Made by a program: the position numbers and the translations under genes
Part shown: positions 54,334 to 64,000 of the stretch, piece after piece
Position numbering within the stretch: position 1 is the first letter of the stretch
Layout: each line of letters begins with the position of its first letter
Notes under the pieces: model-generated
The model's database searches: none
What the model was told of the DNA's origin: nothing
The model's input: the letters and a program-made list of their open reading frames with translations, nothing else
Origin: Hysterangium stoloniferum
Taxonomy: Eukaryota > Basidiomycota > Agaricomycetes > Hysterangiales > Hysterangiaceae
Length of the DNA: 64,000 bases
NCBI GenBank assembly: GCA_015178975.1
Contig: WHVD01000031.1
Span: 434,001-498,000, forward strand
Reading direction: 5' to 3'

Positions 54334-56055
54334 TTAATTCCAAACCTGAATCATCTCCGCCGGATGGAACGACAAAAAGGAAAGTGGATAGGTATAGTCT
54401 CCAAACCGGGAGTTGTAGCTGTAAGAAGCTTCATCTTCATCGGTGACTTCCATTTCAGCGTCGGAGGAGGAAAGATCGTCCACCATGGAAACGTCCTCAT
54501 CAGATGCGCCAGAATCGGAACTGCAGTCCGGTGAGATAGATTCTGACGCGTCGTAATATTCGAGACCTTGGAGGTGATGGGGAAAGAGATCGTCGGCACC
54601 GTCTTCATCATCAGACTAACAAGCCAATCAACATATGACGAGACAGACGAGAATTGTGACACATACAGATTCTAGCGACAGACTACCGCATCTCTCTTTC
54701 GGATCGACTCCCTTCCCTTTAGCAATAGACAAGCCACCAGAGGGCCCTGCTTCTTTCACCTGATCGTCGTCATCATCTGGGCCGTCGAACAACTCATAGC
54801 AAAGCTCCTCATACGTCATTTCCGAAATCGCCTTTTCTCCGCTGTCCTTTGGCTGAGGCTCTGCCAACGGTGTGTAGGTGTGCTGAGCGGCGGAAGCGGC
54901 AGGCGGTGGGGCCCTCCTGTGATTGCGCCCAGAGATCTGCTTGACGGATGACACAGAGAGGGATTCAGGCAGTAGGGAGCGGGGACGAGCTTTTTTAACC
55001 GATCGAGATCCAGAAGTAAATCTGGAGCGATCAGGCTTCGAATACGGCTCGATTTTAGGGCGACGAGAGGTGATGGAGGCATGTCGCCCGGTTGGTTCAG
55101 ACGCGGTTGACGACGTTGCCTTGCGGAGGATGCTCTTCCCGGGGGGTAACATGCGATGCATTGGCTCCTTTGCAGGCGTGTTGTCGTAAGTAAACCTATT
55201 CACCCTGGTATAGGTCAAAAGGAGTTAGCATTGTTATTAGGTGGAAAATATATCATACTTACAACTTTATCCCTTCTAACGTCTCAATGCACTGTGATAA
55301 TAGGTGTTGGCAAGCGAGAACATCGGACCAAATTATCATTTACCTTGTCTAGGTATGACAGAGAAGAACTATCAAACGCATGACCGTGAGTTCTGCCACA
55401 AGGAAGGACTGTAAGGGAGATGCTATTCCGCTAAGAAGTGAAGACTTACATGTACGGATTCTCCACCTGCTGCGTCGACTGCAAGGCGGATTCAGACGAA
55501 GGATCTCACTGATAGGAAAATAATGACATACGCTATTGATAACTGACGGATCTGAGTCTGGGTTTTGCACGGGGAGAGTGTTCTGAGTATGGGTGTACCC
55601 AACAGCATTTGAAGGATATTGTATGGACTACAATGAAATGTAAGCGGTAACCGTAATCGAGCGAAGTGACGACGAACGTTTTGGGAGACGTATGAGAGGT
55701 TCTGAAAAAATAACATAGTGAGACATATAAGTGATATGTATCCGGATACAAGAGTGAACAGACGCACAGAGTCCAATGAATCGATTGTTGTGTTGTTTCT
55801 AGCGCCGGTGGATTCCTACAGTTTCGTTCAGGGTCAACGAGAGCGTAAATTGGTGTGTGGCATAGAAATTTACATCGCTGTAATTCGGGAGATCCGGTAA
55901 ATATGTGAATTTACTTTGCTCTTGCTGCTGCTATGGATCCATTACGATACGCCACCTGAGCCACTCAGCCATTGAGGATGCGAAATAACACTAACGGATG
56001 TAACCTTCTCTACTCCCGAAAGTGACGTGTAAAGATTAACGAAGTAGTTGAACAT
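54334..56055 (-). CDS. Array gene copy 2: unknown acidic Ser-rich protein
   Basis: Same ten-exon layout as copy 1. Changes keep frame: one extra codon in exon 3 (ESTGARNN...), a 12-base deletion in the long exon (LSIAKGKGV for LSIARCVAKGKGV), and SGVEKVTS for SGREMVTS in exon 1. The last change removes the inner Met and supports the start at MFNYF. All splice dinucleotides seen in copy 1 are kept. The stop is TAA at 54,334. In-frame indels and intact splice sites argue for selection on the protein, not drift. It has its own TATAAG box upstream within the unit. Confidence 0.75.
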
Positions 56056-56860
56056 TTCGACTCAGTGCCAGTGTACGTAGTGATGGTGGTAGGAAAGGAA
56101 CAAAGAGTGTCAGGTAGACGCCGAAAAACTTCTCTTATACAGTCAGTAAGTACCACTCAACCGATGTTACTGATGTTCGCAATCCCAAAATTCAACACAG
56201 GTGAGTTATATTGACTCTGCGATTATCAATGATATGAAGTATTTATCTTCAACAGACCAACGATAGACTATCTGGGATCAACTGACTATTATTACAAAGA
56301 GAGGAAGTATTTTTGGAGAAGTGGTGATCTTTTGGGGGATATGCGCCGGTATAGAGAGGACGCGAAAAAAAAGCGGTTAATGATAGTGATCTGTTGTGAT
56401 ATTCACTTATTTTTCATTCCAATGATGTTTTTTAAAGTATATCTACGAGCGGCGAGCCAATATGACAGAATATACTGTACAGTCAGCGGAGTAAATAGTA
56501 GCATGAACCAACTCGGCCCGAGATGTCACAGAGGACCACCGATCTCCAAAATAATCGCGGTTCTCAGTTAAATCCTTCTAAACGCTCAATCAATACTAAG
56601 TAGCTGCAGAAAACTGAAGGCTTACACTAAGGCCAGATAGCCCGATCATCCACTGATTAACAATGGGTATCAATTAGGCCCAACTACTAGTTTCCGTACG
56701 CAGAGTTTACTGTAAGAAATGAAACAAGAAAGAAAACAAGACAGGAGAAAAAGATGCTGGAAAGGGGCATAGAGGTAGAATAAGGAGATGGAAAGCTAGT
56801 GCGTGGTCCCTACAATCAAAAACTCAGGCCAACAAGATGAAAGTAATGAGTGACATACCT

Positions 56861-58598
56861 TCAATTGCAAACCTGAATCATCTCCGCCGGATGGAACGAC
56901 GGAAAGGAAAGTGGATAGGTATAGTCTCCAGGCCAGGAGTTGTAGCTGTAAGGAGCTTCATCTTTATCGGTGACTTCCATTTCAGCGTCGGAGGAGGAAA
57001 GATCGTCCACCATGGAAACGTCCTCATCAGATGTGCCAGAATCGGAACTGCAGTCCGGTGAGATAGATTCTGACGCGTTATAATATTCGAGGCCTTGGAG
57101 GTGATGGGGAAAGAGATCGTCGGCACCGTCTTCATCATCAGACTAACAAGCCAATCAACATATGACGAAACAGACGAGAATTGTGACACATACAGATTCT
57201 AGCGACAGACTACCGCATCTCTCTTTCGGATCGACTTCCTTCCCTTTCGCAACACAACGAGCAATAGACAAGCCACCAGAGGGCCCTGCTTCTTTCACCT
57301 GATCGTCGTCATCATCTGGGCCGTCGAACAACTCATAGCAAAGCTCCTCATACGTCATTTCCGAAATGGCTTTTTCTCCGCTGTCCTTCCACTGAGGCTC
57401 TGCCAACGGTGTGTGGGGGTGCTGAGCGGTGGAAGCGGCAGGCGGTGCGGCCCTCCTGTGATTGCGCCCAGAGATCTGCTTGACGGATGACACAGAGAGG
57501 GATTCAGGCAGTAGGGAGCGGGGACGAGCTTTTTTAACCGATCGAGATCCAGAAGTAAATCTGGAGCGATCAGGCTTCGAATACGGCTCGATTTTAGGGC
57601 GACGAGAGGTGATGGAGGCATGTCGCCCGGTTGGTTCAGACGCGGTTGACGACGTTGCCTTGCGGAGGATGCTCTTTCCGGGGGGTAACATGCGATGCAT
57701 TGGCTCCTTTGCAGGCGTGTTGTCGTAAGTAAACCTATTCACCCTGGTATAGGTCAAAAGGAGTTAGCATTGTTGTTAGGTGGAAAATATATCATACTTA
57801 CAACTTTATCCCTTCTAACGTCTCAATGCACTGTGATAATAGGTGTTGGCAAGCGAGAACATCGGACCAAATTATCATTTACCTTGTCTAGGTATGACAG
57901 AGAAGAACTATCAAACGCATGACCGTGAGTTCTGCCACAAGGAAGGACTGTAAGGGAGATGCTATTCCGCTAAGAAGTGAAGACTTACATGTACGGATTC
58001 TCCACCTGCTGCGTCGACTGCAAGGCGGATTCAGACGAAGGATCTCACTGATAGGAAAATATTGACATACGCTATTGATAACTGACGGATCTGAGTCTGG
58101 GTTTTGCATGGGGAGAGTGTTCTGAGTATGGGTGTACCCAACAGCATTTAAAGGATATTGTATGGACTACAATGAAATGTAAGCGGTAACCGTAATCGAG
58201 GGAAGTGACGACGAACGTTTTGGGAGACGTATGAGAGGTTCTGAAAAAATAACATAGTGAGACATATAAGTGATATGTATCCGGATACAAGAGTGAACAG
58301 ACGCACAGAGTCCAATGAATCGATTGTTGTGTTGTTTCTAGCGCCGGTGGATTCCTACAGTTTCGTTCAGGGTCAACGAGAGCGTGAAAAAGGTGTCTGG
58401 CATAGAAATTTACATCGTTGTAATTCGAGAGATCCGGTAAATATGTGAATTTACTTTGCTCTTGCTGCTGCTGCTATGGATCCATTACGATACGCCACCT
58501 GAGCCACTCAGCCATTGAGGATACGAAATAGCACTAACGGATGTAACCATTTCTCGTCCCGAAAGTGACGTGTAAAGATTAACGAAGTAGTTGAACAT
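56861..58598 (-). CDS. Array gene copy 3: unknown acidic Ser-rich protein
   Basis: Rightmost copy, with the same exon chain. It has one extra CAG codon at the start of exon 2 (four CAG/CAA-type Gln codons before Glu), retains the ARCVAKGKE segment, and ends EMIQVCN with TGA (56,861) instead of TAA, a different stop at the same place. Its upstream box is TATAAAAG, a better match than in copies 1 and 2, and the sequence beyond it is unique DNA and not another unit, so its regulation may differ. No disabling change seen. Confidence 0.75.
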
Positions 58599-58719
58599 TT
58601 CGACTCAGTCGCAGTATCGGTAGTGATGGTGGTAGGAAGACAACAAGGAGAGTCAGGTAAACGCCGGAAACCTTCTTTTATACAGTAAGCGTCAAAACGC
58701 CACTCAAGTGTTACTGATG

Positions 58720-60268
58720 TCCCCGGATAAACGGGAACCGCCACCCAAAAGAGCAGGCTATGTTTTTTTAAATAATTGGTTGATGAATAAGACCCAGTTT
58801 CCTTCTCAACCTAACTTAACAAAATGGACGAAAAAAATGTGCATAAGACTGTCCTCAACGTCACGTGACTCTCAATGGTCCTGATTACGTAAGGCGCGCG
58901 CTAGAATTCCCGGACATAATGGGATAGTGGCAAACATATTCAAATAATCAGAAGTCTATGAAATAGGCTATCCCGCTCTAGCCTATGTCAAGCCTATGTC
59001 AAGCCTATGTTAAGCTTACAGAGTTCACAGTCGATTGTTACGACTCGGCATCCCGGCCCCAGATCTCATCCCATTAGCGTCAACTTAAGCTTACTTGCTC
59101 TTATGCGCCGTACCGTCCCCCAGACACGCACTCAGACTTTTAAAATGTGTAATCATCAATTTCTAATAAAAAAATTATTCTCCTGCCATAATGAGACAAA
59201 TTTCTGTTTGCTGTATTTACATAATAGCATCTAAAATTAAGTTTTTATAAGAAAAGTCTTATTATCTGGACCAAAAAGGAGATGTGTAAGAATACAATTC
59301 ATTAGGATATGACTCTGTGACATTAGTGTTGAAATAGGATGGATAGTAACTTGCAGGATTCCCGGTGTTGATGGCAGCGAGTTGAGGGGTCGACCGGTGC
59401 TGATGGCGACAAGTTGAGGGGGTCGATTAAGCGTGTGGTGACTGGACCATTTAACACTGGGTTAAGGGGGGCTATAGGATATGTTTGTGAATTTTGTGTT
59501 AAAAATCCGGGCCCTACACGAGGAAAAGGAAATGGCGAGTTGTGGATTCGTGCAGGTACTTGTATTGCGATGATTGCGAAGCAGCATACCCTGACGATGG
59601 TATCCACTATTGTCGCCATCAGCGCCAACGGGAATTTAGCAAATAATTCCTCATTCTCTCGCAAATCATTTCTTTGCTATATTAATTAGATACATACTTT
59701 TAATGCTTGAGGGCTAATTTTCATATTGATGGCAGTTTTCGACATTGCCAGGAGGTTTTCCTTCTAATTTTCATAATGCTTGTGTTCTGGCTAGACTACA
59801 CTGCTTTTAATATCATTTGTCTTGGAGTTTATCAATTTATTTATAATAAACGAAAGTAGCTGGGGCTCAATGAGGCGATAAGTTCTCCGGAGCAATTTTA
59901 GGAACTGAATTGCTACAGGAATAAAACTAGTCAGGGAACCAACAATTAGTCTAGACAATCAAACTGTGATTCAGCCCTTAGCAATTACTGAGTCAAGGGT
60001 AGAACAATTATATGTGAATGGGACATATGCAACTGAACAAGCACCTTCATCAAATTGAGGTCTGGGAAACCTACTTTTGTGATGAGTGGAAGTCAACGGA
60101 GGAAATGCTGTTTCGCTTTGTGATGGTTTGCCTGAAGTATCAAGTATAGCATGACAGGATGAGAAGCAGGTTGTCGCAAGGGAAGTTCACTTTTGTGAGC
60201 TTTTTTTCCTTTATAGTTCAATTTTTACTATGATGTGCAATACTATGTATGTTAGATAATACAGTGGG
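58720..60268. other. Intergenic with short repeats
   Basis: Three tandem copies of AGCCTATGTCA (58,980-59,017). GTTACGACTCGGCATCCCGG at 59,038 looks like an LTR start but no matching end is found. A GTTGATGGC-GCGAGTTGAGGGG-TCGA motif is repeated twice at 59,368-59,428. No gene supported. Confidence 0.5.
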
Positions 60269-62129
60269 GTGTATCTCCACATCGATCAGGTGGAATATTC
60301 CATCTGTTGTCTCCTTTTCAAATCGACAGCCATACTCTCTCATTTGATTGTGTGTATCCCTGCCAATTCTCCACATCTGATTTTGTTCTTCAATTATCAG
60401 CTCAGAGTGTCATCTACCCTCACGCCCCCTTTACGGCATGGATTGGCTGTCGAAAGTCAGACACCTTTGATATCTAAAATTTCAGGCACTCATCAATTGA
60501 GGAGGCTGGGCGGGAATGGGATCCCAGGGTACAAGACAACCTCCCAGCTGGTTGAATGAGAGAACACAATTAGTGCACAATTACTAGCGATACCACCAAT
60601 GAACGGTGTCACTTGAATGCCAGACCAACCAAATTTAGCAAGGCTTCAGATTACTCACTTGGGTCATGAGGCCATGTAAACTCCCTCTCAACAGGGAAAC
60701 AATCAGAAATACGGAATACCCAGAAATTGAGGCGTGATGGTCTTTCAGATTTGCCAGTCTCACGGGCCGCTTCTTCGTTTCCTTCAACACTGCTACAGCT
60801 ATTACTTTAAACAGACGTATCATCTTGCTTATCCATCTAAGCCGAGCTTGTCTTGACTTGAGTGACAGATCCACCAATTATCGTCATGTCTTAGTAAATC
60901 AGAGGTTAGTGCGCCTATAACATGTTGAAAATATGAGTCTCTTCGAAGATCTGTGTAAAGAGCACAGCTGCTATTTTCCCGCATCGTTAGTATTGTATTT
61001 TGCTGGTACTTTCATCAAGATATTCTATAGCTCACCATCCGCCCATTTGAACCACACACCACTCCCGGCTATTGCATTATCATCGCCATTGTACAGGCAT
61101 GATTCACCTGTTTGCTCAACCTGTCCATGCCAGTTACTTGTATCACCGCGTTTCTACACTCAAAGTGGCTCTTGCAACCTCTCAATCTATGCGCATGCAC
61201 CTCCTGATGTTTCTGTGGTCGGCCGGTAGACCCAGGGGTCTCACAGTATGGGTCCATGTTTTTTACTGATAACATTTTATAATTTTTAAGTTAGCATTTA
61301 GGTGTCTTTTGTTCAGGGCACTCGCTCAGTGATATAAATGATGTCAGATGTGTATCTCCTCTTTCAAGGTAATCGAGCATCCAGCGGAACCCCAGCATTT
61401 TTAGCCACTTTCATCATCTGGGCTAGACATGCGAGAACGTCACCATTGGTCGTCCGGGCATAAGAGTTCGCCACGGCCGTTCTCTCGACCACGCCACTAT
61501 TTATTACAAGCATTTGCTCTAAAGATACAATTAACGACCCAGGTCCAACGTGCACGGTTAGACCAGAGTTCGAGTATGATTCTAGTTCCATTAGCTGTGT
61601 TTGCTTGATTTGTCTAAAACTCCTCTAGTTGAGGCCTTACTCAGCTATCCCATGCTATGGGAGAAACCCCCCCTTGCCCCTCCGCGCCAGGAAGAAACAT
61701 TCTATTATACTCTGTAGGCGCTTCTCTACTTGTTTGGGCATGCGACCTCTTGTTAGGTACTAAGTTCGTCCATCGACTTCCATATTGATGCTCTATCGCC
61801 TGTAAAGCTTGGTTCTCAACTTGCATTTCATACATATATGTACTAAATAAGAAAAAAAACAAGTAGCTGCTAGGAAAAAGTGACCTCATGGGTCAACAAC
61901 GAGGTAGCACCAGTGAGGCCATGCATAAAAAAGATGAGCTACTCGCCAACTGGGCGGTTGGGTCACCTCTTATTTGGTGGGATAGTTCAGATCATCATGT
62001 GCCAAGAAAGATACAAAAATCAAACGGTGAATAATATATCAGTAATATAGGAAAAAATTAACCAATTAATTATGTCTGGGGACCCAGATGAATCAGAAAT
62101 CATGGTGTATTAACCAAGGACGGACGTTA
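60269..62129. other. No gene supported
   Basis: Short frames only. A 75-codon minus-strand frame (61,364-61,591; includes VHVGPGSLIVSLEQMLVIN) and an 80-codon one (60,635-60,877) have no domain I know and no convincing neighbours. They may be exons of a degraded or unrecognised gene. Confidence 0.4.
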
Positions 62130-62215
62130 TTAAGAACAACATCTGCATACCTAAGGACAACATGTACACCTATGGACAACATCTGCACACTTAAGGACAA
62201 CATCTATACACCTAG
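62130..62215. repeat. Short tandem repeat, ~22 bp unit, about four copies
   Basis: Unit CCTAAGGACAACATCTGCAC with variants (first copy AAGAACAACATCTGCATA, then CTATGGACAACATC and CTTAAGGACAACATC). It lies upstream of nothing recognisable. Confidence 0.75.
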
Positions 62216-62744
62216 TGTTGTCTGGCTTTCTCGCTGAATTAAAATTGCCAGTACCAGTGAAACTACCCGATTTAACTATATGCTACACGACGAATAAATA
62301 TATAGCGAGTGGATTGTTTCTTATAAGAGTTGTGCAAAAGGCGACCGTCAGGTGTCATGTCTGATGTGGGAGTCTCCATTCTTCTCCATCCTCACGACAA
62401 CGTAAACGGACTCGCAACTACCGTCAACTGAAGGACAATACGTCTTTGAATTCGACGGACCGACTCTTACACAGACCAGAACACACAGTAGCAGGGCAAA
62501 AAGAAAGGGAAAAAAAAAGTACGTTGTCATAAACCTCTTCCCGAAAACACAAGTCGCTACGTGTCTATGTCCCTATCTATATCTAGATATCCCGTCTCCT
62601 GTCTAGAGGAGCATCTCAAAATACCAAGTAATTCATACATACATGTGGTGTCGTTCAAAGCGTCGTCGTAACCCCGCCTCCTCTGTTGTGTGATGTGGCG
62701 ACCTCACATCGTGTAGTATGCTCGGCGATTGGTGTGATGGTACA

Positions 62745-63989
62745 TTATGATAACACTCTTTGTCCACGCCAGAATGAACGATACCTGGCAGCAGCATCAG
62801 CATCCGCACAGGTACGCGCCAAAAAAAAAAAAGGTCAACAGAAACGGGGGAAAGTGGGGGGGGGGTTCTAGAGGAACGCAAAGAGGGGACAAAAGGAAAA
62901 AATTGAAATGCCCAAAATAAACTCACATATTGACCCGATCAATCGCCTCCGATCCCTGTCTAATAGCCACCGGCGCCACTCTAAACCCTGCCTGCTCAAA
63001 TACCTTGTTATACCACGGCTTCACGGACGCGGAGCGCCAGAAAACGAGGCCGGAGGGGGCGATGACGCGGTGGAGTTCTGTGATCTCCTCGTCGACTTCG
63101 GCGGCGCCGGGGGCGAACCAGTCTAGGTGGTCCATGACGAGGACCCGGGTCAGGGACCAGCGGGAGAGGCCACGGAGGACGCTGTAAAGTGAAATTGTGC
63201 ATGAGGATCTCCCTTTTTTTTGGTGTGGACAATGAGGGACGGATGAGACTCACTTGACGATGGACTCGGTGTGAAGACGGAACGTGTCTAATGCTGCAGA
63301 GTCGTTTTTCCTCAGTGTTTCGAAACCCGACTGGGTTAAGTAGAGCGGGCACGTTTCGGGCGTGTAGTGCCCCAACATCGTCTTGTGGAAAGATCCTAGT
63401 ATCAACAGCGGCAATCTCAGAACCTGTAAAAAAAACCCACCAAAAGATAAAAGTACGCTCCCTTTTTGAACAAGTACGTTTCCACCAACGGATCCAGCGT
63501 GTTCTTCACGTAGTCGTAGAACGTCCCCTCCTCCAGAATCATATTCCGCTGGTTAATCGGGACCCCGAGCGCGTTCCAGCAAAACACCGGGCTTTTCAGC
63601 AGCGCGATGACAATGGGGTTGAATAGCACCGGCCGGAGCTTCTCGTGCCATATCTTGGACTGCGCCTCGAGCGAGTCGCAATCACACATCGCCTTGACCT
63701 CTTTGCTCACGCCGGCGAGCGCGAAGATGAGTTTGGCCAGGCGGAGCGCGAGGCCGCTGTATCCATGCATGTAGAAGGAGGAGGAAAAGGCGTCGGCATT
63801 GATCCGCCAGAATTGGTAGGCGCTGCTGGAGAGGTGGGGGGAGAGCGACGAGTCGAGGAGGTGGCGGAACTTGGCGTTCTTGCCGCGGCCGAAAAGCGAG
63901 AAAAAGTCGTCATAGTCGAGACTCTGGATTGCGGCGAGTTTCAGTTCCAGGAGGTGGCCTTGGCAGGGATTCATGTCGACGCAGTGGAT
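62745..63989 (-). CDS. Betaine-lipid synthase (BTA1-like, DUF3419), 3' part
   Basis: C-terminal part of the SAM:diacylglycerol 3-amino-3-carboxypropyltransferase module that makes the phosphorus-free membrane lipid DGTS in the ER. The gene runs off the right edge; the visible part starts after an intron acceptor at 63,990 (TTATTTTTCAG). It reads IHCVDMNPCQGHLLELKLAA, IQSLDYDDFFSLFG, SSSAYQFWRINADAFSSSFY, YMHGYSGLALRLAKLIF, VPINQRNMILEEGTFYDYVK, then (intron 63,382-63,440) LGHYTPETCPLYLT and DTFRLHTESIVN (intron 63,182-63,253), VLVMDHLDWFAPGAAEVDEE, FWRSASVKPWYN, AIDRVNM (intron 62,785-62,926) and YRSFWRGQRVLS with TAA at 62,745. Expected family motifs are present and no lesion is seen. The spacing before the first intron relies on family resemblance. 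Confidence 0.88.
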
Positions 63990-64000
63990 CTGAAAAATAA

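Larger units (their letters stand above)
51112..58719. repeat. Tandem array of three ~2.53 kb units
   Basis: Unit 1 is 51,112-53,655, unit 2 is 53,656-56,174, unit 3 is 56,175-58,719. Each begins GTTCGCAATCCCAAAA and ends GTTACTGATG. Each unit contains one complete minus-strand gene, its TATA box and its 3' flank. Units 2 and 3 are closest to each other (for example both have GTTTTTTTAACCGATCGAGAT-type changes near their middle), and unit 1 differs more. So an older duplication was followed by a more recent one. Confidence 0.92.

Noticed and set aside
59034-59700. Apparent LTR start TGTTACGACTCGG
   Set aside because: No matching end, target duplication or similarity to the other LTRs beyond the first ten bases.

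Overview
The window is nuclear DNA of a filamentous basidiomycete, most likely an Agaricomycete (order not determinable from this window). Genes are split by many 47-60 bp introns with GTNNGT donors, CTNAC-like branch sites and short tracts before AG. The mobile elements are also typical of that class: a Ty3/gypsy chromovirus with a CCHC gag, Tc1-like elements beginning CAGTGA, a Crypton-like tyrosine recombinase, and a DDE transposase with the VDGHEREDVV motif. No bacterial operon, CRISPR or rRNA signal is seen.

Layout. 1-9.5 kb, 13.2-26 kb and 32.5-44.7 kb are AT-rich, CpG-poor graveyards of nested elements: solo LTRs of four families, three Tc1-like elements, a Crypton-like remnant, a BTB remnant and two DDE-transposase fragments. 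Between them are ordinary genes: MFS transporter 1 (10.1-13.2 kb, +), a DUF2235 alpha/beta-hydrolase gene (26.9-29.1 kb, -), MFS transporter 2 (29.8-31.9 kb, +, preceded by the decayed tail of a second copy), a CYP53-like cytochrome P450 (47.5-49.8 kb, +) and the 3' end of a betaine-lipid synthase gene (62.7-64 kb, -).

35,150-43,246 is a young CpG-rich chromovirus with two LTRs, intact gag, a pol broken in the integrase half, and, between pol and the 3' LTR on the opposite strand, a three-exon gene with its own TATA box. That gene encodes about 294 residues: coiled coil, Zn2Cys6-type cluster (CX2CX6CX9CX2CX6C), second helix and acidic tail. It is the most unusual object here.

51.1-58.7 kb is a tandem array of three ~2.53 kb units. 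Each carries the same 10-exon minus-strand gene for a ~405-residue Ser/Asn-rich, acidic protein that I do not recognise. Differences between copies keep the reading frame, so all three look functional. Truncated units extend the array leftwards.

All gene models were spliced by eye from splice consensus, frame continuity and family resemblance remembered from general knowledge. No search or alignment program was run.
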